NCBI GenBank assembly: GCA_020859875.1
Contig: JAJBVJ010000072.1
Coordinates: forward strand, 1-12,363
Length of the DNA stretch: 12,363 nt
DNA from: Rikenellaceae bacterium
GTDB taxonomy: Bacteria > Bacteroidota > Bacteroidia > Bacteroidales > Rikenellaceae
Direction of reading: 5' to 3'
Shown here: positions 1 through 6,348 of the stretch, piece by piece
How the letters are laid out: the number at the start of each line of letters is the position of its first letter
Position numbering within the stretch: the first letter of the stretch is position 1
Notes under the pieces: model-generated
What the model saw: only the letters and a program-made list of their open reading frames with translations
Told to the model about the DNA's origin: nothing
The model's database searches: none
Made by a program: the position numbers and the translations under genes

Positions 1-287
1 ATCCCCAGCTGACTTCGAACGTCGAATAGCTCGCCTTCCAGCCTTAATATATCTGCGGCGTAGGTTTCCCGGTTGTCGGGGTCGGTACGGAAAAGGGAAC
101 GGGTCTGTGAAACACGCAAATTCAGCGAGTCCTCCCTGGATTGAAGTAACCGCTCCCGGTCGAGCAGTGCGAGATATAGTGAATCCGATCCCAGGCCGGA
201 AATAACCGTCCGCTCCTGTGAGAAAGAGCCGATGTTAAATGCCCATGCTAAAAAAAACAAGAGGCCGATATGCCTGAATTTATCCAT
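1..287 (-). CDS. Exported coiled-coil protein of unknown function, N-terminal part (cut by window edge)
   Basis: The ATG at 287-285 opens a frame that stays open to base 1, giving 95 residues of a longer protein. Residues 1-24 (MDKFRHIGLLFFLAWAF and on to SFSQ) look like a signal peptide with a basic N-terminus and hydrophobic core. Cleavage probably follows SFSQ, so the product should be periplasmic or surface-exposed. Residues 35-95 are charged and heptad-like (for example LLDRERLLQSREDSL, then LRLEGELFDVRSQL), suggesting an extended helix or coiled coil. I do not recognise the family. The gene starts only 9 bases after the trkH stop, so it is almost certainly co-transcribed with trkH and the HAMP protein. 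An oddity is a run of eight T (bases 257-250) inside the signal-peptide codons, where slippage could switch the reading frame. The reading frame is clear; the function is unknown. Confidence 0.7.
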   Translation of the reverse strand, partial: MDKFRHIGLLFFLAWAFNIGSFSQERTVISGLGSDSLYLALLDRERLLQSREDSLNLRVSQTRSLFRTDPDNRETYAADILRLEGELFDVRSQLG

Positions 288-296
288 ACCCTGCAT

Positions 297-1742
297 CTAT
301 TTCCACCACTTTATAAGGAAGAGCTGGATTAAACCGAAAATTTCGAGCCTCCCCAAAAGCATAAAGATAGTGCTCATAAATCTTACGAAAGGGGAAATTT
401 CGGAAAAATTCGCCATCGAACCAACTTCTCCGAATCCCGGGCCAACGTTTCCCATACTTGCCGCCACGAGGCTGAAGCTACTGGTGAGATCCATACCGGT
501 CGCACTCACGATTATCGTCCCGGCCGCTACAATGAGAATGTAGATCACTATAAAGAGCATAGCCAGGCTTATCACCCGCTCGTCCTGCGTCACCTTGTTG
601 AGCTTAACCCGTATGATGGCGTTCGGGTGCTGCTGCTGCAAAATCCTTGCCCTTAGTACTTTCAGCGAGAGCCACACCCGGTCGCTCTTGATCCCTCCCG
701 AGGTCGAGCCGGCGCACCCGCACTGGAACATCATATATATAAGGAGGATGGTGGCAAGCGGGGGCCACACCGCGGTATCGGCCGTGGCGAAGCCGGTAGT
801 GGTTATCACCGAGACGGCCTGGAAGCCCCCGTAGCGTATCGATTCGCCCAGAGTAGGGTAGAGCCCCGTGATATAGAGATTTACGGAGATTAGCACACCG
901 CCTACGATTATAGTGGCAAGGAAAAACCTCACCACCTCCGACCGGAACATATTACTACGCTGTCCTGTTAGAGTTGCGAAGATAAGGCCGAAATGGATCG
1001 CCGACAAGGTCATAAAAACCATTGTAATTACCTCGATCCACCTGTTGTTGTAATAGGCGAGGTTGAGATTCCGGGTGCTGAAGCCTCCGGTGGCTATGCA
1101 CGAGAAAGCGTGGTTTACGGCATCGAACCAGTCCATACCGGCAATGCGGAGCAATATGGCCTCGCAAACCGTCATCCCGGTGTATAGCACCAGGAGTATC
1201 CGGACGATCTTCTGCGTCTTGTATTTGTAGTTCTCACGCGCCAGCGGCGAGAGCTCCACGCTGGAAAGGGTCATCTTGGTGCGCCCCAGCGACGGAAGTA
1301 TGACCAGCACGAACATAATGACCCCGAGTCCGCCCAGCCAGTGGGTGCAGGATCGCCAGAAAAGGAGCCCGTTGGGGAGGGCTTCAATATCCGAGAGGGA
1401 GGTCGACCCCGTTGTGGTGAATCCCGAGACGCTTTCGAACCATGCGGTAGGGATGTCGAACTGGCCTCCCCAAAGCAGGTAGGGAAAAGTTCCCACAAGG
1501 CACGCCGTAAGCCATCCGCCTACCACGATCGCATAGCCCTCCTTCATATTGAGGGTGTCGGTCTTGTCTACGAAGATCATTGGAAAACTGCCGAGGGCCG
1601 CCGCAAGAACGGAAGAAAGGAGCAGGGGATATAACCCGGTATCGGCGCCGCAGATAAGAGATACCATAGCCGACAGGAATATGAATACCGCTATTAGCAG
1701 CATTACTATCCCCATATATCTCAGAACGACATTTAACCTCAT
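297..1742 (-). CDS. trkH: Trk-type potassium uptake protein, membrane subunit TrkH
   Basis: The 481-residue inner-membrane protein belongs to the TrkH/KtrB family of K+ (Na+-coupled or channel-like) transporters, and its length fits TrkH. The four pore-loop repeats are visible with their selectivity glycines: FTTTGSTS near residue 112, CIATGGFST near 219, ITTTGFAT near 317 and GNVGPGFG at 421-428. A CAGSTSGGIK segment at 343-352, after the third pore, matches the intramembrane gate region of the family. The C-terminus ends LLGRLEIFGL and IKWWK, as usual. The ATG at 1742 lies 15 bases after the stop of the HAMP-domain gene, and the unknown exported protein starts 9 bases downstream, so the three look like one operon. 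TrkH normally works with a cytosolic NAD/ATP-binding TrkA ring; no trkA lies in this window, so it is either elsewhere or beyond the left edge. The family is certain; transport energetics cannot be read from the sequence. Confidence 0.96.
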   Translation of the reverse strand: MRLNVVLRYMGIVMLLIAVFIFLSAMVSLICGADTGLYPLLLSSVLAAALGSFPMIFVDKTDTLNMKEGYAIVVGGWLTACLVGTFPYLLWGGQFDIPTAWFESVSGFTTTGSTSLSDIEALPNGLLFWRSCTHWLGGLGVIMFVLVILPSLGRTKMTLSSVELSPLARENYKYKTQKIVRILLVLYTGMTVCEAILLRIAGMDWFDAVNHAFSCIATGGFSTRNLNLAYYNNRWIEVITMVFMTLSAIHFGLIFATLTGQRSNMFRSEVVRFFLATIIVGGVLISVNLYITGLYPTLGESIRYGGFQAVSVITTTGFATADTAVWPPLATILLIYMMFQCGCAGSTSGGIKSDRVWLSLKVLRARILQQQHPNAIIRVKLNKVTQDERVISLAMLFIVIYILIVAAGTIIVSATGMDLTSSFSLVAASMGNVGPGFGEVGSMANFSEISPFVRFMSTIFMLLGRLEIFGLIQLFLIKWWK

Positions 1743-1757
1743 GGCGGGCCGTGCTTG

Positions 1758-2498
1758 CTATTTTCTGCAGTTGCTTATCAGGGTTTCGATGTTTTCGCGG
1801 ATGGAATCGATCTCGTCCCTGCCCTCCGTTTTTACCCTGAAAGGTGTCTTACTGGCGATGTAACCCTTCAAACCCTTATCTATACCGATCAGCGGACGGG
1901 TGTAATAGAGATCGAGCAGGTAATAGAAGATCAGAGCCATAAGAATGGCTACGCAGAGGGTAATAATTCCCGGCATCATGGCCCGGTAGGCGTTGCTACG
2001 AAGGTAAGCGGCATTACTCAGAAGCGAGGACTGTGAAAGAACCATGTAATTTTTAATGGCCGCCGTAAGCTCGGTATAGGCTGTTTTATACATCTCGACG
2101 AACCATTCGATGTCGGTATTTTGAGTGTCGTCGAAGTAGTTGCTCACCAGATGAGAGTAATTTTCTTTGGCCCGGTAAATATTTTCGAGTTCGAATCTGT
2201 CTCCGCCGATGCGCAAAGATTCGGCAAGGGCACTTTCAAATTCCTGAAGGGCATCGGTATAGTCATTGTCGAAGGCGGAGTGTTCGAGCACGATGGCCTG
2301 CAACAGGGAGGTGTTCTGCTCCTGCACCGCGTCGAGCATCCTCTTGGAAAGCTCCATATTCTGGGAGCTGACCTCGAGAAGTTTACGAGTGGAGCTCCCG
2401 AGGCGGTCGAGTTCGAAGAAAGAAACAAGCCCCGAGAACATTAGCATTGTTCCGAGGCATAGGAAGCCCGTTGAAATTTTCCTGCGGATACCGGTCAT
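1758..2498 (-). CDS. Membrane protein with periplasmic four-helix-bundle-like sensor region and terminal HAMP domain, no output domain
   Basis: The product has 246 residues from the ATG at 2498. TM1 is about residues 8-28. A mostly helical, acidic periplasmic region follows at about 29-172, resembling the four-helix-bundle sensor regions of chemoreceptors. TM2 is about 175-197. A HAMP-like linker follows, with the helix-breaking proline at 202 (RPL) and the conserved acidic turn DEI at 228-230, and the chain ends six residues after its second helix at NCRK. There is no kinase, GGDEF, methyl-accepting or other output domain, and only 15 bases separate the stop from trkH, so no lost domain can hide downstream. 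The frame can be extended 12 codons to a TTG at 2534, but that would place the start upstream of the -7 box at 2520-2527; the ATG is preferred. It may be a stand-alone signal relay, perhaps tied to TrkH or the exported protein. That role is inferred from position only. Confidence 0.8.
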   Translation of the reverse strand: MTGIRRKISTGFLCLGTMLMFSGLVSFFELDRLGSSTRKLLEVSSQNMELSKRMLDAVQEQNTSLLQAIVLEHSAFDNDYTDALQEFESALAESLRIGGDRFELENIYRAKENYSHLVSNYFDDTQNTDIEWFVEMYKTAYTELTAAIKNYMVLSQSSLLSNAAYLRSNAYRAMMPGIITLCVAILMALIFYYLLDLYYTRPLIGIDKGLKGYIASKTPFRVKTEGRDEIDSIRENIETLISNCRK

Positions 2499-2519
2499 AA
2501 GATCGTATTTATCGAGGGA

Positions 2520-2527
2520 CAAATATA
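2520..2527 (-). promoter_or_regulatory. Candidate Bacteroidetes -7 box for the HAMP-trkH-unknown unit
   Basis: On the minus strand the bases read TATATTTG, an exact match to TAnnTTTG, 21 bases before the ATG at 2498. It lies within the 59-base gap after the mtaB stop, so the downstream genes could be transcribed without mtaB. I see no convincing -33 TTG at the usual spacing and no terminator after mtaB, so read-through from mtaB is also possible. Confidence 0.5.
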
Positions 2528-2557
2528 GCAACAAACGGGCAATTATCCTGCCCCGTG

Positions 2558-3862
2558 CTAAAGGAGCGATCCGGTGGCTTCACCGTCGGGGCCAATATCC
2601 GTGATGACAACCCTTCGGATATTATTAATGGCCTGCCGGTCGTAAGGGATTTTGACTTTCACATAGTTGGGGGTAAATCCCCGGATATGGCCGTTTTTGA
2701 CGTCGCTTTCGAAAAGGACTTCCACCCGTCGTCCTTCCATGCGGGATGCGAACCGGTAGTGCAGGAGATCTCCCAGGCGGGTGAGCAGTGCCGTCCTTTC
2801 GGTTTTGTCCTTTGCAGACACCTTCCCGGGAAGGGCGACGGCCGGTGTGCCTTCTCGCTCGGAATAGGGGAAAACATGGATAAAGGCCGGCTCCAGTGTT
2901 TCGAGAAATGAATAGCTACGATCGAAATCCTGCCGGGTCTCCCCGGGAAATCCCGTTATTACATCTATCCCTATGAAGGCGTCCGGAATAAGCTCTCTGA
3001 TCTTTTCGATCCTTTCGGCGAAGTCTGCCGTACGGTATCGGCGCCTCATCGCACCCAGGACTCGGTCGCTTCCGCTCTGGAGGGGAATATGGAAATGGGG
3101 CATGAATTTCGGATTCCCGGCACAGTAAGCTATTATCCGGTCCGTAAGAAGATTGGGCTCTATGGATGAAATTCGGTAGCGTTCTATACCGTCGATCCCG
3201 GCTAGAGCGCCGAGAAGATCGAGGAAGTTCTCCCCCGTGGTTTTTCCGAAATCGCCTGTATTTATCCCCGTGAGTACTATTTCCTTAATGCCCGAAGCGG
3301 AAATTTTTTCCGCCTGGCGGACGACCTCATCTATGGGGATATTCCGGCTGGCCCCGCGGGCATATGGGATCGTGCAGTAGGAGCATTTATAGTCGCAGCC
3401 GTCCTGCACTTTCAGGAAAGCACGGGTACGGTCGCCCGAGGAGAAGGAGGCGAAAAAGCTCGTAATCTCGCCTGCCCCGCACCCGTGAACTTCCGCTCCG
3501 CCTTTTTTCGCGGTCAGCGCCGACACTTTCCGGAACATCTCGCTTTTTCCCTGGTTGCCGACCACTATATCGACCCCCTCGATCCCAGCAATCTCTCCGG
3601 CCTTTAGCTGGGCATAACATCCCGTAACCGCGATAATGGCATGGGGGTATTTCCCGGCAAGCCGGCGGATCAGGTTGCGGCATTTTTTGTCCGCCTGACC
3701 CGTGACCGAGCAGGTGTTAACGATGCATATGTCCGGGACGTCCCCTGCGGCCGCACGGACGAATCCTCCCGCTTCGAACTGGCGTGCCAGGGTGGAGGTC
3801 TCGGAGAAATTGAGCTTACACCCGAGGGTATGGAAGCTCACCTTTTTATTATATGACTGCAT
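2558..3862 (-). CDS. mtaB: tRNA N6-threonylcarbamoyladenosine(37) C2-methylthiotransferase MtaB
   Basis: This 434-residue radical-SAM enzyme converts t6A to ms2t6A at position 37 of ANN-decoding tRNAs, in the cytosol. The N-terminal methylthiotransferase domain supplies three cluster cysteines: C15 (HTLGCKLN), C51 (NTCSVTGQ) and C82 (TGCYAQ). The radical-SAM core carries the CxxxCxxC motif C156, C160, C163 in DGCDYKCSYCTIPYARG, followed by IVLTGINTGDFG near 195-207 and IPLQSGSD near 259-266. The C-terminal part from about 370 fits a TRAM domain for tRNA binding. The opening HTLGCKLNFSE and the IPYARG context favour MtaB over MiaB or RimO. The ATG at 3862 follows a -7 box at 3885-3892 with a short leader. 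It is divergent from the metal permease and the first gene of the minus-strand block. Confidence 0.95.
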   Translation of the reverse strand: MQSYNKKVSFHTLGCKLNFSETSTLARQFEAGGFVRAAAGDVPDICIVNTCSVTGQADKKCRNLIRRLAGKYPHAIIAVTGCYAQLKAGEIAGIEGVDIVVGNQGKSEMFRKVSALTAKKGGAEVHGCGAGEITSFFASFSSGDRTRAFLKVQDGCDYKCSYCTIPYARGASRNIPIDEVVRQAEKISASGIKEIVLTGINTGDFGKTTGENFLDLLGALAGIDGIERYRISSIEPNLLTDRIIAYCAGNPKFMPHFHIPLQSGSDRVLGAMRRRYRTADFAERIEKIRELIPDAFIGIDVITGFPGETRQDFDRSYSFLETLEPAFIHVFPYSEREGTPAVALPGKVSAKDKTERTALLTRLGDLLHYRFASRMEGRRVEVLFESDVKNGHIRGFTPNYVKVKIPYDRQAINNIRRVVITDIGPDGEATGSLL

Positions 3863-3884
3863 TGTACATTTTCGGATCCGGGTG

Positions 3885-3892
3885 CAAAATTA
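3885..3892 (-). promoter_or_regulatory. -7 box of the mtaB promoter
   Basis: The minus strand reads TAATTTTG followed by CAC, matching TAnnTTTG and the GCA[C/T] extension seen at other promoters in this window. It lies 22 bases before the mtaB ATG, implying a very short 5' leader. No clear -33 TTG is visible. Confidence 0.65.
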
Positions 3893-3947
3893 AGCAATTA
3901 AAGTATTCCCTTCGGATTTTACCACTCGAAAGAGCGGATAAAATGGT

Positions 3948-3955
3948 TACTTTTG
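3948..3955 (+). promoter_or_regulatory. -7 box of the metal permease promoter
   Basis: TACTTTTG followed by CAT matches TAnnTTTG and ends 17 bases before the ATG at 3973. The -33 element is not obvious. The box faces away from the mtaB box, and both lie in the mirrored cassette. Confidence 0.65.
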
Positions 3956-3972
3956 CATCCTGATCCGAAAAG

Positions 3973-4818
3973 ATGGAATTTTTCAGCGATATTCTCGGTT
4001 ACGGTTTCCTGCGCAATGCCGTGGTAGCGTGTCTGCTTTCCGGTATAGTCTGCGGATTGCTGGGAACCTACATCGTCAGCCGCAGGATGGTTTTTCTGAG
4101 CGGAGGGATAACCCACGCCTCGTTCGGCGGGATAGGGATAGCGCATTATCTGGGCTATGACCCGATAGCGGGTGCCGCCCTTTTCTCGGTCTTTTCGGCC
4201 GTCGGGATCGAATGGTCGTCGGGAAAGGGGAAGATCAGGGAAGATTCGGCCATAGGGATAGTCTGGTCGGTGGGCATGGCCCTCGGTGTTATTTTTATCT
4301 ACCTGACCCCAGGGTATGCGCCGAACCTTATGAGCTACCTGTTCGGGAGCATCCTGGCCGTAACCTATTCGGATATTATCGCCCTGGGGGTACTCGCCCT
4401 GGTGGTGGCGGTGCTGTTCATCTTCTTTTACAGGCCGGTAATGTACGTTGCATTCGACCGGGAATTTGCAGCCTCGCAGGGAGTGCCGGTGATGGCCGTC
4501 AACTACCTGATGGCGGTACTGGTCGCCCTCGGCATAGTTTTCTCTATCCGCACAGTCGGAATAGTCCTGTTAATTTCGCTGCTTACTATGCCGGCCGTGA
4601 TCGCAAATATATTCACGAAATCGTTTGCAAAGATCGCATTATGGAGTGCGGTGATCGCAGTGACGGGTAATTTGGCAGGGGTATGGACGAGTTACATCTT
4701 CGATATTCCGGCGGGAGCAGCCACAATATTTATTCTGTCCGTTTCGCTTTTAATACTGAAAGCCGCAAACCGTATCTATATCGCTTCGGTGCGGGAAAGA
4801 CGGGCGGCCGGAATTTAA
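3973..4818 (+). CDS. Metal ABC transporter permease, ABC-3 family (zinc/manganese/iron type, ZnuB/MntB-like)
   Basis: The 281-residue polytopic inner-membrane protein has about eight or nine hydrophobic helices and the usual length for ABC-3 permeases. Diagnostic stretches are YIVSRRMVFLSGGITHASFGG at about 33-53, with the conserved SGGITHA turn, FGSILAV at 124-130, the coupling segment VAFDREFAASQGVPV at 149-163 and SIRTVGIVLLISLLTMPA at 181-198. It would form the membrane channel for Zn2+, Mn2+ or Fe2+ import with an ATPase and a substrate-binding lipoprotein, but neither is nearby: upstream is divergent mtaB and downstream is the LptF/LptG operon with its own promoter. Metal preference cannot be assigned from sequence alone, so no symbol is given. 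The ATG at 3973 sits 17 bases after a -7 box, leaving no room for an earlier start. Confidence 0.93.
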   Translation: MEFFSDILGYGFLRNAVVACLLSGIVCGLLGTYIVSRRMVFLSGGITHASFGGIGIAHYLGYDPIAGAALFSVFSAVGIEWSSGKGKIREDSAIGIVWSVGMALGVIFIYLTPGYAPNLMSYLFGSILAVTYSDIIALGVLALVVAVLFIFFYRPVMYVAFDREFAASQGVPVMAVNYLMAVLVALGIVFSIRTVGIVLLISLLTMPAVIANIFTKSFAKIALWSAVIAVTGNLAGVWTSYIFDIPAGAATIFILSVSLLILKAANRIYIASVRERRAAGI

Positions 4819-4852
4819 GGGTAGCCACCGAGGATTATCCCGCCGCTTTTAA

Positions 4853-4860
4853 TAACTTTG
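4853..4860 (+). promoter_or_regulatory. -7 box of the lptF/G-ribBA-fmt operon, which decides the start codon
   Basis: TAACTTTG followed by CAC matches the Bacteroidetes -7 box and its GCA[C/T] extension. It lies 27 bases before the ATG at 4888. The frame of the next gene is open to a TTG at 4858, but that TTG lies inside this box, upstream of any transcript it could start. The ATG at 4888 is therefore the real start. It also shows that the downstream operon can be expressed independently of the metal permease. Confidence 0.7.
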
Positions 4861-4887
4861 CACTTCGCCCATAATTTCGGGCTTTTT

Positions 4888-6348
4888 ATGAAAACCATAG
4901 ACAGATTCATACTGAAATCCTATTTCGGGCCGATGATCCTCACGTTTTTTATCGTGATGTTCGTCCTGTTGATGAATTTTCTATGGCGGTATATAGACGA
5001 ACTGGTCGGTAAAGGGCTGGAGCTTGGAGTGATCGGGGAGCTGATGCTGTACGTGTCGATTACCCTTGTGCAGATGGGCCTCCCACTGGCTACCCTGCTG
5101 GGGGCAATCATGACCATGGGGAACCTCGGGGAGAATTACGAACTGCTGGCCATGAAATCTTCGGGGATGTCACTGCCGAGGATCATGCGTCCGCTCATTA
5201 TCGTGATCGGGTTGATCTCCATCGGGAGTTTTTTCGTAGCGAACAACCTTTCGCCCTGGGCCAACAGGCAGATGTCGGCACTTCTGTATGACATTAAACA
5301 GCAGAAACAGACCATCGAGTTTCAGGACGGGCAGTTCTTCACCGGCATTGACGACATGACGGTGAGGGTAGGGAGACAGGATCCCGGTACGGGCCTTCTG
5401 CGCGATGTACTCATATACGACAATAGCAAACCGGGAGGCAATATGACCACCACGGTAGCCGATTCGGGATATATACACCTGTCCGACGATAAAAAATTCC
5501 TGGTGGTGACCCTCTTCAACGGCGAGAATTTCGAACATACGCGCGATAGCCGTAACTGGTACAACGAGAGTAAACTCTCACGCAACTATTTCGACGAACA
5601 AAACGGCCTTATGGCCATGTCGGGGTTCGACTTTTCCCGAACCGACTCGGAGCTGTTCAGTTCGGGACAGACGAAAAACCTTGTAGAACTCGAGCGGGGC
5701 ATAGATTCGCTTTCCACGGAACTTGCCAAACTGCAGTCGGAAATATTCCAGCCCTTTATGTCGTCGCTCTTCCCGAATGACAACACTCTTTATATCGACT
5801 CCCTGAAAAAGAGCAACGCGAGGATATATCCCCTCAATGTCGGGGACTCGGTCTCGATGATGGGCGAGAGGGAGAAGCAGAAAATATGGTCGGCGGCCCT
5901 CAGCACAGCACGGGCTTCGAAAAATTCCTTTACGTGGGACGAGGAGAGGGCCAAAGATACGCTGAACCAGCTGCTGAGATATAAGACCGAGTGGCACCGC
6001 AAGTGGTCGCTGCCGGTTTCCATAATGATATTCTTTTTGATTGGGGCGCCCCTCGGCGCGATCATCCGTAAGGGGGGGCTCGGGATGCCGATAGTGGTTT
6101 CCGTACTGTTTTTCGTAATTTACTACATTATAAGCATTACGGGCGAGAAACTTGCAAGGGAGGGGACATGGAGCGCATTCTCGGGGATGTGGCTTTCGAG
6201 TTTCATTCTCCTGCCCATTGCGGTGTTCCTGGTATATAAAGCCACGAACGACTCCAACCTGTTTGATGCCGAATGGTATATCAACCTGATCAAGAAGGGA
6301 AAGAATTTCTTTTTATCCATCCGTGACAAAAAAACCGTTAGATCATGA
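4888..6348 (+). CDS. LptF/LptG family permease (YjgP/YjgQ) with enlarged periplasmic region
   Basis: The product has 486 residues from the ATG at 4888. It belongs to the LptF/LptG family, whose members form the membrane part of the LptB2FG extractor that moves lipopolysaccharide from the inner membrane to the periplasmic bridge. The N-terminus MKTIDRFILKSYFGPM is typical: a short amphipathic start, then TM1 at about 13-33, TM2 at about 54-75 and TM3 at about 99-118. The C-terminal helices are at about 374-392, 411-429 and 441-460, with the conserved IGAPLGAIIRKGGLG at 385-399. The periplasmic part, about 119-370, is some 80-100 residues longer than in the E. coli proteins (360-366 residues in total). 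The extra part at about 255-365 is hydrophilic and helix-rich, starting with a coiled-coil-like LVELERGIDSLSTELAKL. I cannot decide between LptF and LptG. Its TGA overlaps the ribBA ATG. Confidence 0.92.
   Translation: MKTIDRFILKSYFGPMILTFFIVMFVLLMNFLWRYIDELVGKGLELGVIGELMLYVSITLVQMGLPLATLLGAIMTMGNLGENYELLAMKSSGMSLPRIMRPLIIVIGLISIGSFFVANNLSPWANRQMSALLYDIKQQKQTIEFQDGQFFTGIDDMTVRVGRQDPGTGLLRDVLIYDNSKPGGNMTTTVADSGYIHLSDDKKFLVVTLFNGENFEHTRDSRNWYNESKLSRNYFDEQNGLMAMSGFDFSRTDSELFSSGQTKNLVELERGIDSLSTELAKLQSEIFQPFMSSLFPNDNTLYIDSLKKSNARIYPLNVGDSVSMMGEREKQKIWSAALSTARASKNSFTWDEERAKDTLNQLLRYKTEWHRKWSLPVSIMIFFLIGAPLGAIIRKGGLGMPIVVSVLFFVIYYIISITGEKLAREGTWSAFSGMWLSSFILLPIAVFLVYKATNDSNLFDAEWYINLIKKGKNFFLSIRDKKTVRS

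Larger units (their letters stand above)
3869..3971. repeat. Mirrored promoter-leader cassette between mtaB and the metal permease
   Basis: A 24-base segment occurs twice in inverted orientation: 3892 to 3869 on the minus strand and 3948 to 3971 on the plus strand. Each copy starts at the -7 box (TAATTTTG or TACTTTTG), continues GCA[C/T]CC, and ends in an identical ten-base block GATCCGAAAA just before the start region of its gene. Twenty-one of 24 positions agree. The -7 boxes are expected to agree because of consensus; the ten-base block downstream is the unexplained part. It could be a shared operator overlapping both transcription starts, or an inverted duplication of one promoter. Confidence 0.7.

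Noticed and set aside
4858..4887. TTG start giving a 10-residue longer LptF/LptG protein
   Set aside because: The TTG lies inside the -7 box at 4853-4860, so it would be upstream of the transcript.
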